Part shown: positions 18,343-25,834 of the stretch, one piece after another
How the letters are laid out: each line of letters begins with the position of its first letter
Numbering within the stretch: the first letter of the stretch is position 1
NCBI GenBank assembly: GCA_963741995.1
Contig: CAVUKI010000007.1
Span: forward strand, 354,419-418,418
Reading direction: 5' to 3'
From: Bog-473 sp963741995
Lineage (GTDB): Bacteria > Actinomycetota > Acidimicrobiia > Acidimicrobiales > RAAP-2
DNA: 64,000 bases
Translations under genes and position numbers: made by a program
Notes under the pieces: model-generated
The model's database searches: none
What the model was told of the DNA's origin: nothing
Seen by the model: only the letters and a program-made list of their open reading frames with translations

Positions 18343-18783
18343 ATGCGAGTGAAATCCGAGACAGATCCCGTGGTGTGGGACTTGCCAATCGTCGGCTACC
18401 AAGTAGTGACGATCGAGTTCAGCGGTCGCATCGGCGTCGTTGCCTAGGGAAAGCGGTCGGAGGGTGAGCGGTTCGCCCCACATGCTCGCCTGTGCTTCGG
18501 CGGGCGATTCGTGCTGTGCGACTCCGAGGGGATAACGCACGATCTAGATGCAGAATCGCCCTGGGCCTCGCTCACTGGACTGCTGGACTTGCGACACAAG
18601 ACAGTTGCGTCGGCGGTGGCCGACGACCGAAGTCACATCGAAGTGACGTACGACGATGGGACCAAGCTGATGGCTGGGCCAGATCCTGCGTTCGAGAACT
18701 GGGAGTTGGATGGGCCTCTGGGACTGAATCTGGTGGGCATGCCAGGCGGCGGAGACCCCCGAATCTCAGGCAACCTGGGGTAG
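18343..18783 (+). pseudogene. DUF6188-like protein interrupted by an in-frame UAG
   Basis: From an ATG at 18343 the frame encodes WDLPIVGYQVVTIEFSGRIG, then hits TAG at 18445-18447. Without a shift it continues with ARLCFGGRFVLCDSEGITHD, KTVASAVADDRSHIEVTYDD and FENWELDGPLGLNLVGMPGG. Strand-rich sequence ending in a W-x-x-x-GP...MPGG motif is typical of DUF6188 proteins. The part after the stop can start at a GTG at 18511 (90 residues). One nonsense change therefore seems to separate two halves of one protein. Confidence 0.55.
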
Positions 18784-18832
18784 CCCGTAAGTGCCGGTAG
18801 GGGGCAGGGCAGGGGCGAATCCATCGTCGGGC

Positions 18833-19069
18833 TCAATCGCGACGCCGGCCAAACTCCCGCAACCCTGTCAGGCCGTCCAGGTGATCGGGGCAAGCCCACA
18901 CCCGCCACCACCGGTCACCCCGGGGGCTGAACCACCGCCCCGTCCACGAGGGTGCCTCGCTGCAGTGTGTCGCCTGCCCCTGACGGTCGTGGACCATGGC
19001 CCAACACTGTCCCGGCTCGACGGTGAACGCCTGGGCGTAGCGGTCGCCGGGTTGGGGCATGCCGTCCAC
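18833..19069 (-). CDS. Small cysteine/tryptophan-containing hypothetical protein
   Basis: The 78-residue protein reads VEPGQCWAMV, THCSEAPSWTGRWFSP and WWRVWACPDHLDGLTGLREF. A Cys, a His-Cys and a Cys-x-x-His are spaced so that they could bind one zinc ion. GTG 19069 or ATG 19060 may be the start. Similar short actinobacterial proteins exist without a known role. Its codon use is high-GC and coherent, so I consider it probably real. Confidence 0.5.
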   Translation of the reverse strand: MDGMPQPGDRYAQAFTVEPGQCWAMVHDRQGQATHCSEAPSWTGRWFSPRGDRWWRVWACPDHLDGLTGLREFGRRRD

Positions 19070-19458
19070 GGGGCACGGTAGCGCCGAGCTGCGCCACCTA
19101 CCCGGCAGCGAGGATCATCAGAAACCGTAAATCGAGCGATGACAGTGACTCCCTCTGCGCGGCCTCCTTCATCTCACTCCATCCGAATCGGGTCTAGTTG
19201 CTGAGAAAAACCCGAGGGAATTGTGAGAAATTTGGGGGTATTCATTTCGGATCAAGGGTGCTATACCAGTTGTTGTCGGTGTACAGGCGCTCGCCAGTCT
19301 CTCGCAGACAGGGACCCATTCGGCCGTCCGTCAAGGTGCGTGATCGATGGTTCCGGGGCCAGCTGTTTGGAAAAGATCATCAGCTCAATCGGGCCGCTTT
19401 GCCGCGCCAATTTCTCCTGAATTGACGCTTCCCCCCACGCAAAAAAGGAGCACAACAG
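19070..19458. other. AT-richer intergenic region upstream of hydrolase cluster
   Basis: This stretch is visibly richer in A and T than its surroundings, especially 19195-19265. It lies directly upstream of a run of plus-strand genes (19459-23028), so it most likely holds the promoter of that cluster. The end contains the ribosome binding site AAAAAAGGAG. No coding region is supported. Confidence 0.45.
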
Positions 19459-20280
19459 ATGAGCACGATTACGACGAGCGACGGCACGGAGATCTACTAC
19501 AAGGACTGGGGCGCGGGCCCGGTCGTGACCTTTTCGCATGGTTGGCCCTTGAGCGCCGACGCGTGGGACTGCCAATTGCAGTTTCTCGCGGAGAACGGGT
19601 ACCGGGCGGTTGCACACGACCGACGCGGCCACGGCCGCTCGAGCCAGCCTTCCAACGGCAATGACATGGACACCTATGCCGACGATCTCGCCGCGTTGAT
19701 CGAGGAGCTTGATCTCCGGGATGCCACTCTGGTCGGCCATTCCACGGGTGGCGGCGAAGTGGCGCGCTACATCGGTCGCCACGGCACAAGCAGAGTGGCC
19801 AAGGCCGCCCTCATTTCAGCCGTTCCGCCGATCATGATCCAGAGCGATACAAATCCCGAGGGCCTCCCGATCAAGGTCTTCGATGACATTCGCACCGGCC
19901 TCGTCAACGATCGGTCACAGTTCTACAAGGACCTGGCGACTCCGTTCTACGGTGCCAACATGCCGGGGGCCAAGGTTTCCCAGGGACAACTGGATCAGTT
20001 CTGGCTCTGGAGCATGCAGTCTGGGCAAAAGAACGCGTACGAATGCGTCAAGGCCTTTTCGGAAACGGACTTCAGAGGAGACCTAAAGAAGTTCGACGTG
20101 CCAACGCTTGTGCTCCATGGTGAAGACGATCAGATCGTCCCCGTGAAAGATGCCGGGAAGAAGTCGGCAAAGCTGATCTCGAACGTGAAGGAGATCTATT
20201 ACCCGGGAGCACCGCACGGCCTGACTGCGACGCACCAGGATCAGTTCAACGCCGATCTCCTCGCGTTCTTGCGCAGTTAG
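19459..20280 (+). CDS. Alpha/beta hydrolase of the cofactor-free haloperoxidase/esterase type
   Basis: The 273-residue protein matches cofactor-free chloroperoxidases and esterases throughout: ITTSDGTEIYYKDWG, the oxyanion segment FSHGWPLSADAWD, AHDRRGHGRSSQP, the nucleophile motif GHSTGGGE with Ser95, LVLHGEDDQIVP with the acid near residues 223-224, and PHGLTATH with His253. Members hydrolyse esters or lactones and can make peracids in vitro; true halogenation in vivo is doubtful. AAGGAG nine bases before the ATG sets the start. It is the first gene of a plus-strand cluster, followed 29 bases later by another hydrolase. Confidence 0.93.
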   Translation: MSTITTSDGTEIYYKDWGAGPVVTFSHGWPLSADAWDCQLQFLAENGYRAVAHDRRGHGRSSQPSNGNDMDTYADDLAALIEELDLRDATLVGHSTGGGEVARYIGRHGTSRVAKAALISAVPPIMIQSDTNPEGLPIKVFDDIRTGLVNDRSQFYKDLATPFYGANMPGAKVSQGQLDQFWLWSMQSGQKNAYECVKAFSETDFRGDLKKFDVPTLVLHGEDDQIVPVKDAGKKSAKLISNVKEIYYPGAPHGLTATHQDQFNADLLAFLRS

Positions 20281-20309
20281 GACGTCAGTTCGCGCTCAGG
20301 GAGTTCTAA

Positions 20310-21050
20310 ATGCCTTCTGCCACCCACTCCGCTACTCCACCGCTCACAGTGGTTCTCGTGCATGGCGCTTTTGCCGATGCTTCAGGCTGGAATGACGTGA
20401 TCGAGCGGCTGTTGGCGCAAGGTTTACGCGTGATCGCCCCGGCGAACCCGTTGCGTGGGCTCTCGATCGACTCCGCCTACATCGCCAGCGTGCTCAAGAA
20501 TGTCCCCGGGCCCGTCCTCGCCGTCGGGCACTCCTACGGCGGTGCGGTCATCACCAACGCCGCTACCCACGCGGAAAACGTTGTAGGCCTTGTCTATGTT
20601 GCCGCCTTTGCCCCCAACGAAGGTGAGCGCCTCGGGGATGCAGAGAGTGTTTCCAAAGACAGTGTTCTGAATCCGGCGCTGGTCCCGCACCAGTATCCGA
20701 TCGGACAGGGACCGGAGACCGCAGTGGAGTTTGCCATCGACGCTGCAAAGTTTCACGATGCCTTCGCTGCCGACCTGCCCGTTGAGCAGACTGCCGTGAT
20801 GGCTGCCACTCAGCGCCCTGTCGCCGAACTGGCGTTCTCCGAGCCCTCCGGTATGCCGGCATGGAAGAACCTGCCGTCTTGGACCGTGGTGGCAACCGGC
20901 GACACAGCGGCTGGCCCTGACGTCATCCGTTCGATGGCAGAACGAGCGGGTGCAACGATCACCGAGGTTAAGGGCTCCCACGTCATCATGATGTCGCAAC
21001 CCCAAGCCGTCACGGACGTGATCCTCAGCGCTGTGGCCACGCTGACCTAA
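20310..21050 (+). CDS. Alpha/beta hydrolase
   Basis: The 246-residue hydrolase has VVLVHGAFADASGWNDVIER, the elbow AVGHSYGGAV with Ser75, VYVAAFAPNEGE, and a C-terminal histidine in EVKGSHVIMMSQPQAVTDVI. This is the pattern of the EstC/salicylate-esterase-like family that often sits beside chloroperoxidase-like genes. GGGAG seven bases before the ATG supports the start. It is probably co-transcribed with the hydrolase upstream and the cupin downstream. The substrate is unknown. Confidence 0.92.
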   Translation: MPSATHSATPPLTVVLVHGAFADASGWNDVIERLLAQGLRVIAPANPLRGLSIDSAYIASVLKNVPGPVLAVGHSYGGAVITNAATHAENVVGLVYVAAFAPNEGERLGDAESVSKDSVLNPALVPHQYPIGQGPETAVEFAIDAAKFHDAFAADLPVEQTAVMAATQRPVAELAFSEPSGMPAWKNLPSWTVVATGDTAAGPDVIRSMAERAGATITEVKGSHVIMMSQPQAVTDVILSAVATLT

Positions 21051-21134
21051 AGGCTCTCGCCCCGAAGGAGGTGATGGCATCGCGCCGAGATCCAGACCCG
21101 TCAACAGGCGTTCGATCGCCGGGAGGTCCGAACC

Positions 21135-21560
21135 GTGTCGTCGAAACCCGACGTCAACGCGCAGCCGGTCGATGTGCTGGCAGGAAAACTCAAACGTACC
21201 GAGATCCAGCACCGGTCGTTGTCGATTGCGGGACGTGAAGTGCTGCAGGTGCTCACAGAAATCCCGTGTGGCGTTGAGTCGGGATGGCATATCCATCCAG
21301 GGGAAGAAGTTGGCTACATCCTTGCCGGCACGGTACGAATGATGATCCAAGATCAACCCACGCTTACTCTGCACGCCGGCGATGGCTTCCTCATGACGCC
21401 TCGCCTTCCTCACAACGCGCTCGATGTCGGTCCCGAGACCGGGCAGATGCTCTCTACGTACATCGTCGAAGTGGGAGAACCGCTGGCGACGTTCGTGGAT
21501 GGGCCACCGGCCGATTCCGACGGCTTGGACCCGGAAAGCAACAATCGATCGACGTCCTGA
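21135..21560 (+). CDS. Cupin-domain protein
   Basis: The 141-residue single-domain cupin has motif 1 as GWHIHPGEEVGYILAG (two His and a Glu for a metal) and motif 2 as GDGFLMTPRLPHNAL (His). Small cupins of this kind are often found with hydrolases and hydroperoxide-responsive genes. A GTG at 21135 is used. The C-terminus is acidic and flexible. It lies between the second hydrolase and a DUF998 membrane protein, all on the plus strand. Confidence 0.9.
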   Translation: MSSKPDVNAQPVDVLAGKLKRTEIQHRSLSIAGREVLQVLTEIPCGVESGWHIHPGEEVGYILAGTVRMMIQDQPTLTLHAGDGFLMTPRLPHNALDVGPETGQMLSTYIVEVGEPLATFVDGPPADSDGLDPESNNRSTS

Positions 21561-21602
21561 TCGTCTGGCATGCGCTCCCGACGGACACGACAATAGTTCC
21601 CG

Positions 21603-22219
21603 ATGGACACCACAGCCCACACCTTCAGCATCATTGCGATAATCGCCACGGCTGTTCAGTTGGGCGCACTTATCGCCCTGCACGTCCTCCAACCGGGTAC
21701 AGCCCCGTCAGCGATGCCGTCAGCGACTACGGCGTAGGTCGTTACCGCTCGGTGTTCTGGTTACAGGCCGTCGCCGGCGGGGTGGCGGGAATCACGCTCG
21801 CCATCGGACTCGACCAGTTGAGCCCCTTCGCACCGACGTTGGTCGTGGTGATGCTCATCCTCTCCTCGGTAGCCCGGTTCTTTATCCCCTTCTTCGCGAC
21901 GGACCAGAACGGCGGTCGATTCCAGACCGTGCCTGGGACGATCCACATGCTCTTAGCTGTCGTCTCCTTCGGCGGCATCGCGGTGGCGGCTGGGGCACTG
22001 TGGTCCACGCTGATGCACTACCCCGCTTGGTCTGGAGTGAAAAGCGCCCTCAACGTCCTCAACTGGGTGATCCTCGGAAGCCTCATCGCACTCGTGCTTG
22101 GGATACGCCCGGGACTGAGGCTTCACCTCATCGTTGGACTGTTTGAGCGCCTGTTCTACCTCGCGTCACTCACTTGGTTTTTCATCGTGGCCATCGATCT
22201 GGCACGAATCTCGGGATAG
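21603..22219 (+). CDS. DUF998 family membrane protein (frameshifted)
   Basis: The ATG at 21603 begins HTFSIIAIIATAVQLGALIA and LHVLQPG. One base appears to be missing around 21699, after which the expected YSPVSDAVSDYGVGRYRSVF is in the next frame. The rest is a polytopic protein with about six helices (FAPTLVVVMLILSSVARFFI, MLLAVVSFGGIAVAAGALWS). The P-x-S-D-x-x-S-D-Y-G loop after helix 1 is the signature of DUF998. The function of the family is not known. Confidence 0.85.
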
Positions 22220-22254
22220 TAGCAGCGTAGGGGACCAAAAATGGAGGAGCGGAA

Positions 22255-22542
22255 ATGCCGACTGTAAGTATCAACCGATCCGTGAGCATTCAGGACACAG
22301 CCGAAGCTCTACGAAAGGGGCTCGGCGACCGCTATGAGATCACGACCCACGGAGATGGCGCCCAAGAAGCCATAAAGGTCAAGCAGTCGGCCGCCGTACT
22401 CGCCACCGTGCACCTGAACCAAGAGAGCACTACGACAACGTTCCACGTCCACGGTGGGGGTTTAGTCATCTCGCGGATGATCAACGAGTTTGGAATCGCG
22501 AAGAGGGTCTCAGAAGCCATCGAGGAGGCATTCAAGCCCTAA
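22255..22542 (+). CDS. Small hypothetical protein
   Basis: The 95-residue protein begins TVSINRSVSIQDTAEALRKG and has a two-layer look with alternating strands and a C-terminal helix (ISRMINEFGIAKRVSEAIEE). TGGAGGAG lies seven bases before the ATG. It resembles small polar actinobacterial proteins of unknown function in which a strand-rich part follows a TVxxxxxLxxGLGxRYxV motif. It belongs to the plus-strand run starting at 19459. Confidence 0.7.
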   Translation: MPTVSINRSVSIQDTAEALRKGLGDRYEITTHGDGAQEAIKVKQSAAVLATVHLNQESTTTTFHVHGGGLVISRMINEFGIAKRVSEAIEEAFKP

Positions 22543-22608
22543 GCCCACCGCCGCCGCCCTAGGCCAATCCGATCAGCGGATCGGACCCCAAACAAGTCAA
22601 GGAGACTC

Positions 22609-23028
22609 ATGCCAATCATCGTTGTTGCCCGCCTGCGACTGAGGGACCATTCCCTTCTCGATGAGTTCTTCACCCACGCGGCCGCTGTGATCGAACAGGC
22701 GCAGAACACTGACGGGAACCTAGGGGTGGACGCCATGGCTGAAGCGCACGACGTGTGGTGGGACGTGACGGCCTGGCAAGGCAAAAAACCGATCGACACC
22801 TTCATGAATACCGAGCCGCACCTCAGCACGCGAGCACTCGCGGATCATCTGTGCGACGAGGCCAGTTTCGCGTCGTGGGAACAGGACAGTGCAGGGCTTC
22901 CCGACTGGCAGACCGCTTGGCGTCGCCTGGTGGCCGACGGTAAATCTGCGACGCTTGCCAACGCATCCGAGGCAAACGAAACCCGAGCCTTCCCCGCTCC
23001 GGTCGACCCGCCTCCTAGTCTGGCCTGA
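22609..23028 (+). CDS. Antibiotic biosynthesis monooxygenase-like (ABM) protein
   Basis: The 139-residue protein opens with a beta strand and helix (IIVVARLRLRDHSLLDEFFT, HAAAVIEQAQNTDGNLGVDA). It contains DVWWDVTAWQGKKPIDTFMN and a helix with HLSTRALADHLCDEASFASW. The ferredoxin-like alternation and the W-x-x-x-x-x-W spacing fit the ABM/dimeric barrel superfamily, which includes cofactor-free monooxygenases and heme-degrading proteins. It is the last gene of the plus-strand cluster. Confidence 0.7.
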   Translation: MPIIVVARLRLRDHSLLDEFFTHAAAVIEQAQNTDGNLGVDAMAEAHDVWWDVTAWQGKKPIDTFMNTEPHLSTRALADHLCDEASFASWEQDSAGLPDWQTAWRRLVADGKSATLANASEANETRAFPAPVDPPPSLA

Positions 23029-23283
23029 CTACGGAACACACGGTTCGGCGATCCGCCGCCGCCGGGTCGTTACCGCTTTCGGTGGAACGAAGATATTGAG
23101 GGTCGGTCGAAACCAATCGTCCTAGGTCGTGCCGCCGCGCGCAATTTCACCCAGGCCCCTCAAAAGCCCCCCTCCTCGCTTCCGTGCTGCCCCTCTGCCC
23201 CCCTTCTCGGGTGGGGTGCGGCCCTGTGTCCCTGCGCCCTGGCCGGCTCCTCGGCCCGGTTCGTCGTGCCCGGTCGGTCGGGG

Positions 23284-23304
23284 GCTGCGCGGGGGTTTCC
23301 CGTC
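23284..23304. repeat. Direct repeat, copy 1
   Basis: GCTGCGCGGGGGTTTCCCGT plus one C; the second copy at 23441-23459 is two bases shorter within the T/C run. Confidence 0.5.
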
Positions 23305-23440
23305 GCCTTGCGCCTCGGCCCTGGCTTTCTCCGGCTAGCGCTGGTGGGCGATTCCGACAGTATTCGAACCTGACGCCCGCCCCGCCGGCCCCCGCCCCGT
23401 GCTTCCCGTCCCCGGTGGGCCCTCGATGCGCCGCCGCCTC

Positions 23441-23459
23441 GCTGCGCGGGGGTTCCGTC
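23441..23459. repeat. Direct repeat, copy 2
   Basis: GCTGCGCGGGGGTTCCGTC, matching the copy at 23284-23304 except for two bases. Confidence 0.5.
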
Positions 23460-23496
23460 CCGTTCGCGTGGGGCCCCCTTGCCTTCTCAAGGTGTC

Positions 23497-23925
23497 GTGG
23501 TGGAGGTCATAGGACGTTACTCAAACCACCCGGACCAGGGAGAACTACTGGAGGACGTCCTCAATTCAGTTCTTGAGGGTGCGCCAGATCCCAAACCTCC
23601 AACCACAAAACAGGTACATCGACGCCTACGAGACGATCAGATCGAGGATCTCGTCGCGGGGTACAAACACGGCTACACCGTGTACCAGTTGGCAAACGAG
23701 TTCGCCATCAATCGGGAGACCGTCTCGCTCGTCCTGCGGAGGCGAGGCGTCGCCATCCGACATCGAAGCTTGGGGCCCGAACAGGTCACGCTGGCGTCCG
23801 AGCTCTACGGCCAGGGACTGTCGCTCGTCCGGGTGGCCGAACGATTGGGAGTCACGCCCGGTGCCGTGAACAACGCCTTGAAGGCCGCAGGCGTGAAGCT
23901 CCGGCCGAGGCCAGGGTGGTCGTAG
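23497..23925 (+). CDS. Protein with two tandem Hin/resolvase-type helix-turn-helix motifs
   Basis: The product of about 142 residues carries two HTH units: DDQIEDLVAGYKHGYTVYQL with ANEFAINRETVSLVLRRRGV, then VTLASELYGQGLSLVRVAER with LGVTPGAVNNALKAAGV. Both resemble the C-terminal DNA-binding domain of serine recombinases (Hin) and of IS regulators, but no resolvase catalytic domain is present. The N-terminus GRYSNHPDQGELLEDVLNSV is unassigned. GTG 23497 or 23500 may be the start; a TTG at 23479 is also in frame. It could be a small regulator, an excisionase-like protein, or the remnant of a recombinase. Confidence 0.7.
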   Translation: MVEVIGRYSNHPDQGELLEDVLNSVLEGAPDPKPPTTKQVHRRLRDDQIEDLVAGYKHGYTVYQLANEFAINRETVSLVLRRRGVAIRHRSLGPEQVTLASELYGQGLSLVRVAERLGVTPGAVNNALKAAGVKLRPRPGWS

Positions 23926-23957
23926 CCGAACCCGACAAAAATGTCGTCCTGACCCTC

Positions 23958-23982
23958 TAGCACTCTCCATACAAGAGTGCTA
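23958..23982. promoter_or_regulatory. CIRCE operator (HrcA-binding) upstream of hsp20
   Basis: TAGCACTC and GAGTGCTA are exact inverted arms separated by nine bases, the CIRCE architecture (consensus arms TTAGCACTC and GAGTGCTAA). Only the outermost pair deviates on the left. A -10-like TAAAAT starts at 23981, so the operator overlaps the core promoter. HrcA repressor binding and heat induction of the hsp20 gene that begins 70 bases downstream are inferred from the well-studied HrcA/CIRCE system. Confidence 0.88.
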
Positions 23983-24052
23983 AAATGGCGCCGTTACCGC
24001 AGGTGAGCGGCGCAAGAGAGCAAATATCCACGACCGACGAGGAGGTTCTGCC

Positions 24053-24499
24053 ATGGCTCTTGTGCGAAGTGACCCTTTCCGAGACGTTGATCGTCTCCTC
24101 CAGCAACTCTGGAACGCCCAGCAAAATGGGCCCCGTCCCATGGCCATGCCGATGGACGCCTATCGCAAGGACGATTCCTTCCTTCTCCAGCTGGATCTGC
24201 CAGGCGTCACGCCCGACTCCATCGACCTCACGGTGGAGGACAACGTGTTGACCATCTCTGCGGAGCGTCCGGCACCCGCCAAGGGTGAAGGCGTCGAGTC
24301 GGTGATCGCCGAGCGCACTTTCGGGACGTTTACCAGACAGGTCGTCCTAGGCAAAACCCTCGATTCGGAGCGCATCGAGGCCAGCTACGAAGGTGGTGTG
24401 CTCACGGTTGCGATTCCTGTGGCCGAGCAAGCCAAGCCACGACGCATTGAAGTCGCCGTGGGCTCGGACCATAAGCAGTTAGCGACGTCTGCCGCATAG
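24053..24499 (+). CDS. Hsp20 small heat-shock protein
   Basis: This 148-residue alpha-crystallin protein starts ALVRSDPFRDVDRLLQQLWN. The crystallin core covers about residues 33-132: DAYRKDDSFLLQLDLPGVTP, SIDLTVEDNVLTISAERPAP, the F-G-x-F motif in ERTFGTFTRQVVLG, and ASYEGGVLTVAIPVAEQAKP with the A-x-x-x-G-V-L and I-x-V region. It holds denatured proteins in refoldable form in the cytoplasm. GAGGAGG lies ten bases before the ATG. The CIRCE element upstream and the strong hairpin downstream make it a self-contained heat-shock transcription unit. Confidence 0.95.
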   Translation: MALVRSDPFRDVDRLLQQLWNAQQNGPRPMAMPMDAYRKDDSFLLQLDLPGVTPDSIDLTVEDNVLTISAERPAPAKGEGVESVIAERTFGTFTRQVVLGKTLDSERIEASYEGGVLTVAIPVAEQAKPRRIEVAVGSDHKQLATSAA

Positions 24500-24512
24500 C
24501 CATTCACGCTCT

Positions 24513-24543
24513 GCCCCCGGGGACGTACTCGGTCCCCGGGGGC
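24513..24543 (+). terminator. Strong intrinsic terminator after hsp20
   Basis: GCCCCCGGGGAC and GTCCCCGGGGGC form a perfect 12-bp GC-rich stem with a seven-base loop, starting 13 bases after the hsp20 stop codon. GCTCTTC follows instead of a long U-tract, as usual in high-GC actinobacteria. Confidence 0.8.
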
Positions 24544-24606
24544 GCTCTTCACGCAACGAATATCCCTCCACGCGCCATGCCGGCGCGTCCGTCTAGATCT
24601 ACTGCC

Positions 24607-25365
24607 ATGACATATCTCGACCCGAACTCAATGCTGCCCCAGTATGAAACTGAAAGCGACGAGCTGCGAGCTTGCTGGCCTGGTCTTGTCGCTGTCGCCA
24701 GAACAAAATGGTCGGCAAAGCACGACGTGTTCCACGAGCTCTCACCGTTGCCCGGTGGCTTCTTCCTGGCTGGTGTCGGAGAAGCAACCGACGGATTGAA
24801 TCTCCGCGAAGAGGTCCTGGCTCATCTCGTGGCCGGCGCGGACCTGAAAGAAGCCGTGCGAATTGCTCTCCGAAGCGATGCCACCGGCGCTCTCGACGCT
24901 TCGGTGTGTTACGTCCATTTCGACCCGCTCGAGGCCACGATGCGAATCGAGAGCGCCGGGCCACACGTCTCGGCGATTTATTTCAACTCTGGTTCGGGAA
25001 GTGTGCTTCGAACGCCCACGCATTTCGAGGGTGGGACTCCCGTAACGCTCGTACTGCGCCCAGGGGAAGCACTTGCTCTAATCGCGCACCCGCGAGCGTG
25101 GGAAAAGCACGTGCTGTCAGCGGTCCACCACGCACTGCCCGAGGACGCCGTTACCTTGACTGAAGCCGATGTCCAGGATCTCTGTGCAGTGCTTGACGAT
25201 GTTGCAGGCCCTTCAGCAAGGCTCTTGCTCTATCGACAGGACGCGGCTGGTACCTCGGATGGAGGCGGACGCAAAGACTCCTTGATGCCAGCAGGCGAGA
25301 TGAATCCCATTTGGACGCGCGAGGATCTCGAATTTTTGAATCGAATGGCCTGCTGCCCGGTGTGA
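24607..25365 (+). CDS. Hypothetical protein, degenerate SpoIIE/PP2C-like phosphatase fold
   Basis: The 252-residue protein has the strand and motif order of RsbU/SpoIIE phosphatases: a GGFFLAGVGEATDG segment in the place of the usual F-x-x-x-x-G-D-x-x-G-H-G, a helix LREEVLAHLVAGADLKEAVR, then VCYVHFDPLEATMRIESAGP matching the T-x-x-x-x-x-x-D-x-x-x-x-x-x-x-x-A-G-H strand pair, and LVLRPGEALALIAHPRAWEK matching the final L-x-x-G-D-x-L-x-x-x-x-D-G. The metal-binding aspartates and the final DG are not conserved, so it is probably not an active phosphatase. The start is ATG 24607. This assignment is by pattern only and remains weak. Confidence 0.6.
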   Translation: MTYLDPNSMLPQYETESDELRACWPGLVAVARTKWSAKHDVFHELSPLPGGFFLAGVGEATDGLNLREEVLAHLVAGADLKEAVRIALRSDATGALDASVCYVHFDPLEATMRIESAGPHVSAIYFNSGSGSVLRTPTHFEGGTPVTLVLRPGEALALIAHPRAWEKHVLSAVHHALPEDAVTLTEADVQDLCAVLDDVAGPSARLLLYRQDAAGTSDGGGRKDSLMPAGEMNPIWTREDLEFLNRMACCPV

Positions 25366-25426
25366 TCGAAGCGAAGGTTGGAGTAGCCGTCTTGATGACC
25401 ACCTCACGGGACGGTACTCAAACCAG

Positions 25427-25500
25427 TGGGCGCTGAGGGACTCGAACCCCCGACCTGCTGGTTGTAAGCCAGCTGCTCTAACCAACTGAGCTAAGCGCCC
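25427..25500 (-). tRNA. tRNA-Val (anticodon UAC)
   Basis: On the minus strand the 74 bases fold as a standard tRNA. The acceptor stem is GGGCGCT with AGCGCCC, the D arm is GCTCAGTTGGTTAGAGC, and the anticodon arm has loop CTTACAA with anticodon TAC (GUA codon, valine). The T arm is GGGGGTTCGAGTCCC. The discriminator is A, and CCA is not encoded. Its 5' half, 25459-25500, recurs with one mismatch at 29801-29842. Confidence 0.95.
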
Positions 25501-25502
25501 GG
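25459..25502. repeat. Att-like direct repeat, left copy (within tRNA-Val)
   Basis: These 44 bases cover the 5' half of the tRNA gene through the anticodon stem plus two flanking bases. They match 29801-29844 with one difference, base 25466 (A here, G at 29808), which is the first anticodon position. Between the two copies lie about 4.3 kb. Confidence 0.75.
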
Positions 25503-25834
25503 AAAAACCAACTCTACCTGCTCTTTTCGTCAAACTCGTTTCGAAGTCGGCTCCGCACAACGCTGGCTCAGCAGCCGGTTTCCGATGGTTCTTGGAATCG
25601 CCAGCGTGTTGTTCAATGGTCGGAGTCGAGGACGCGTCTGGGTAGGGACGCAGCGCTCTGTGGACCCAACAGATTCAAGTTGGGCGAGAACGCCGGATCC
25701 CATTTTGAATCCGAGGTCATCAATTGCAGGTCCTGGGCAGGTCTCGCTAGCACGGACGGCCGAAGTTCGACGACCACTCACATATGGAAGTGGCGGCGAG
25801 GCTTTTTCAAGGGTGATTTACGAACTGACCCTCG
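25503..25834. other. Intergenic region between tRNA-Val and SGNH gene
   Basis: No coding region or second RNA gene is recognised. The base composition is mixed, and there is no obvious integrase or excisionase remnant. Confidence 0.4.

Larger units (their letters stand above)
23029..23496. other. C-rich, strand-skewed intergenic tract
   Basis: From about 23140 to 23490 the plus strand is exceptionally rich in C and in CCCC, CCCCC and CGGGG runs, unlike any neighbouring gene. Open frames here give only P/A/R/S-rich low-complexity sequence. A direct repeat of about 20 bases (GCTGCGCGGGGGTT followed by CCGTC) occurs at 23284-23304 and 23441-23459. No gene is supported. The tract lies immediately upstream of the helix-turn-helix gene. 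Confidence 0.5.
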
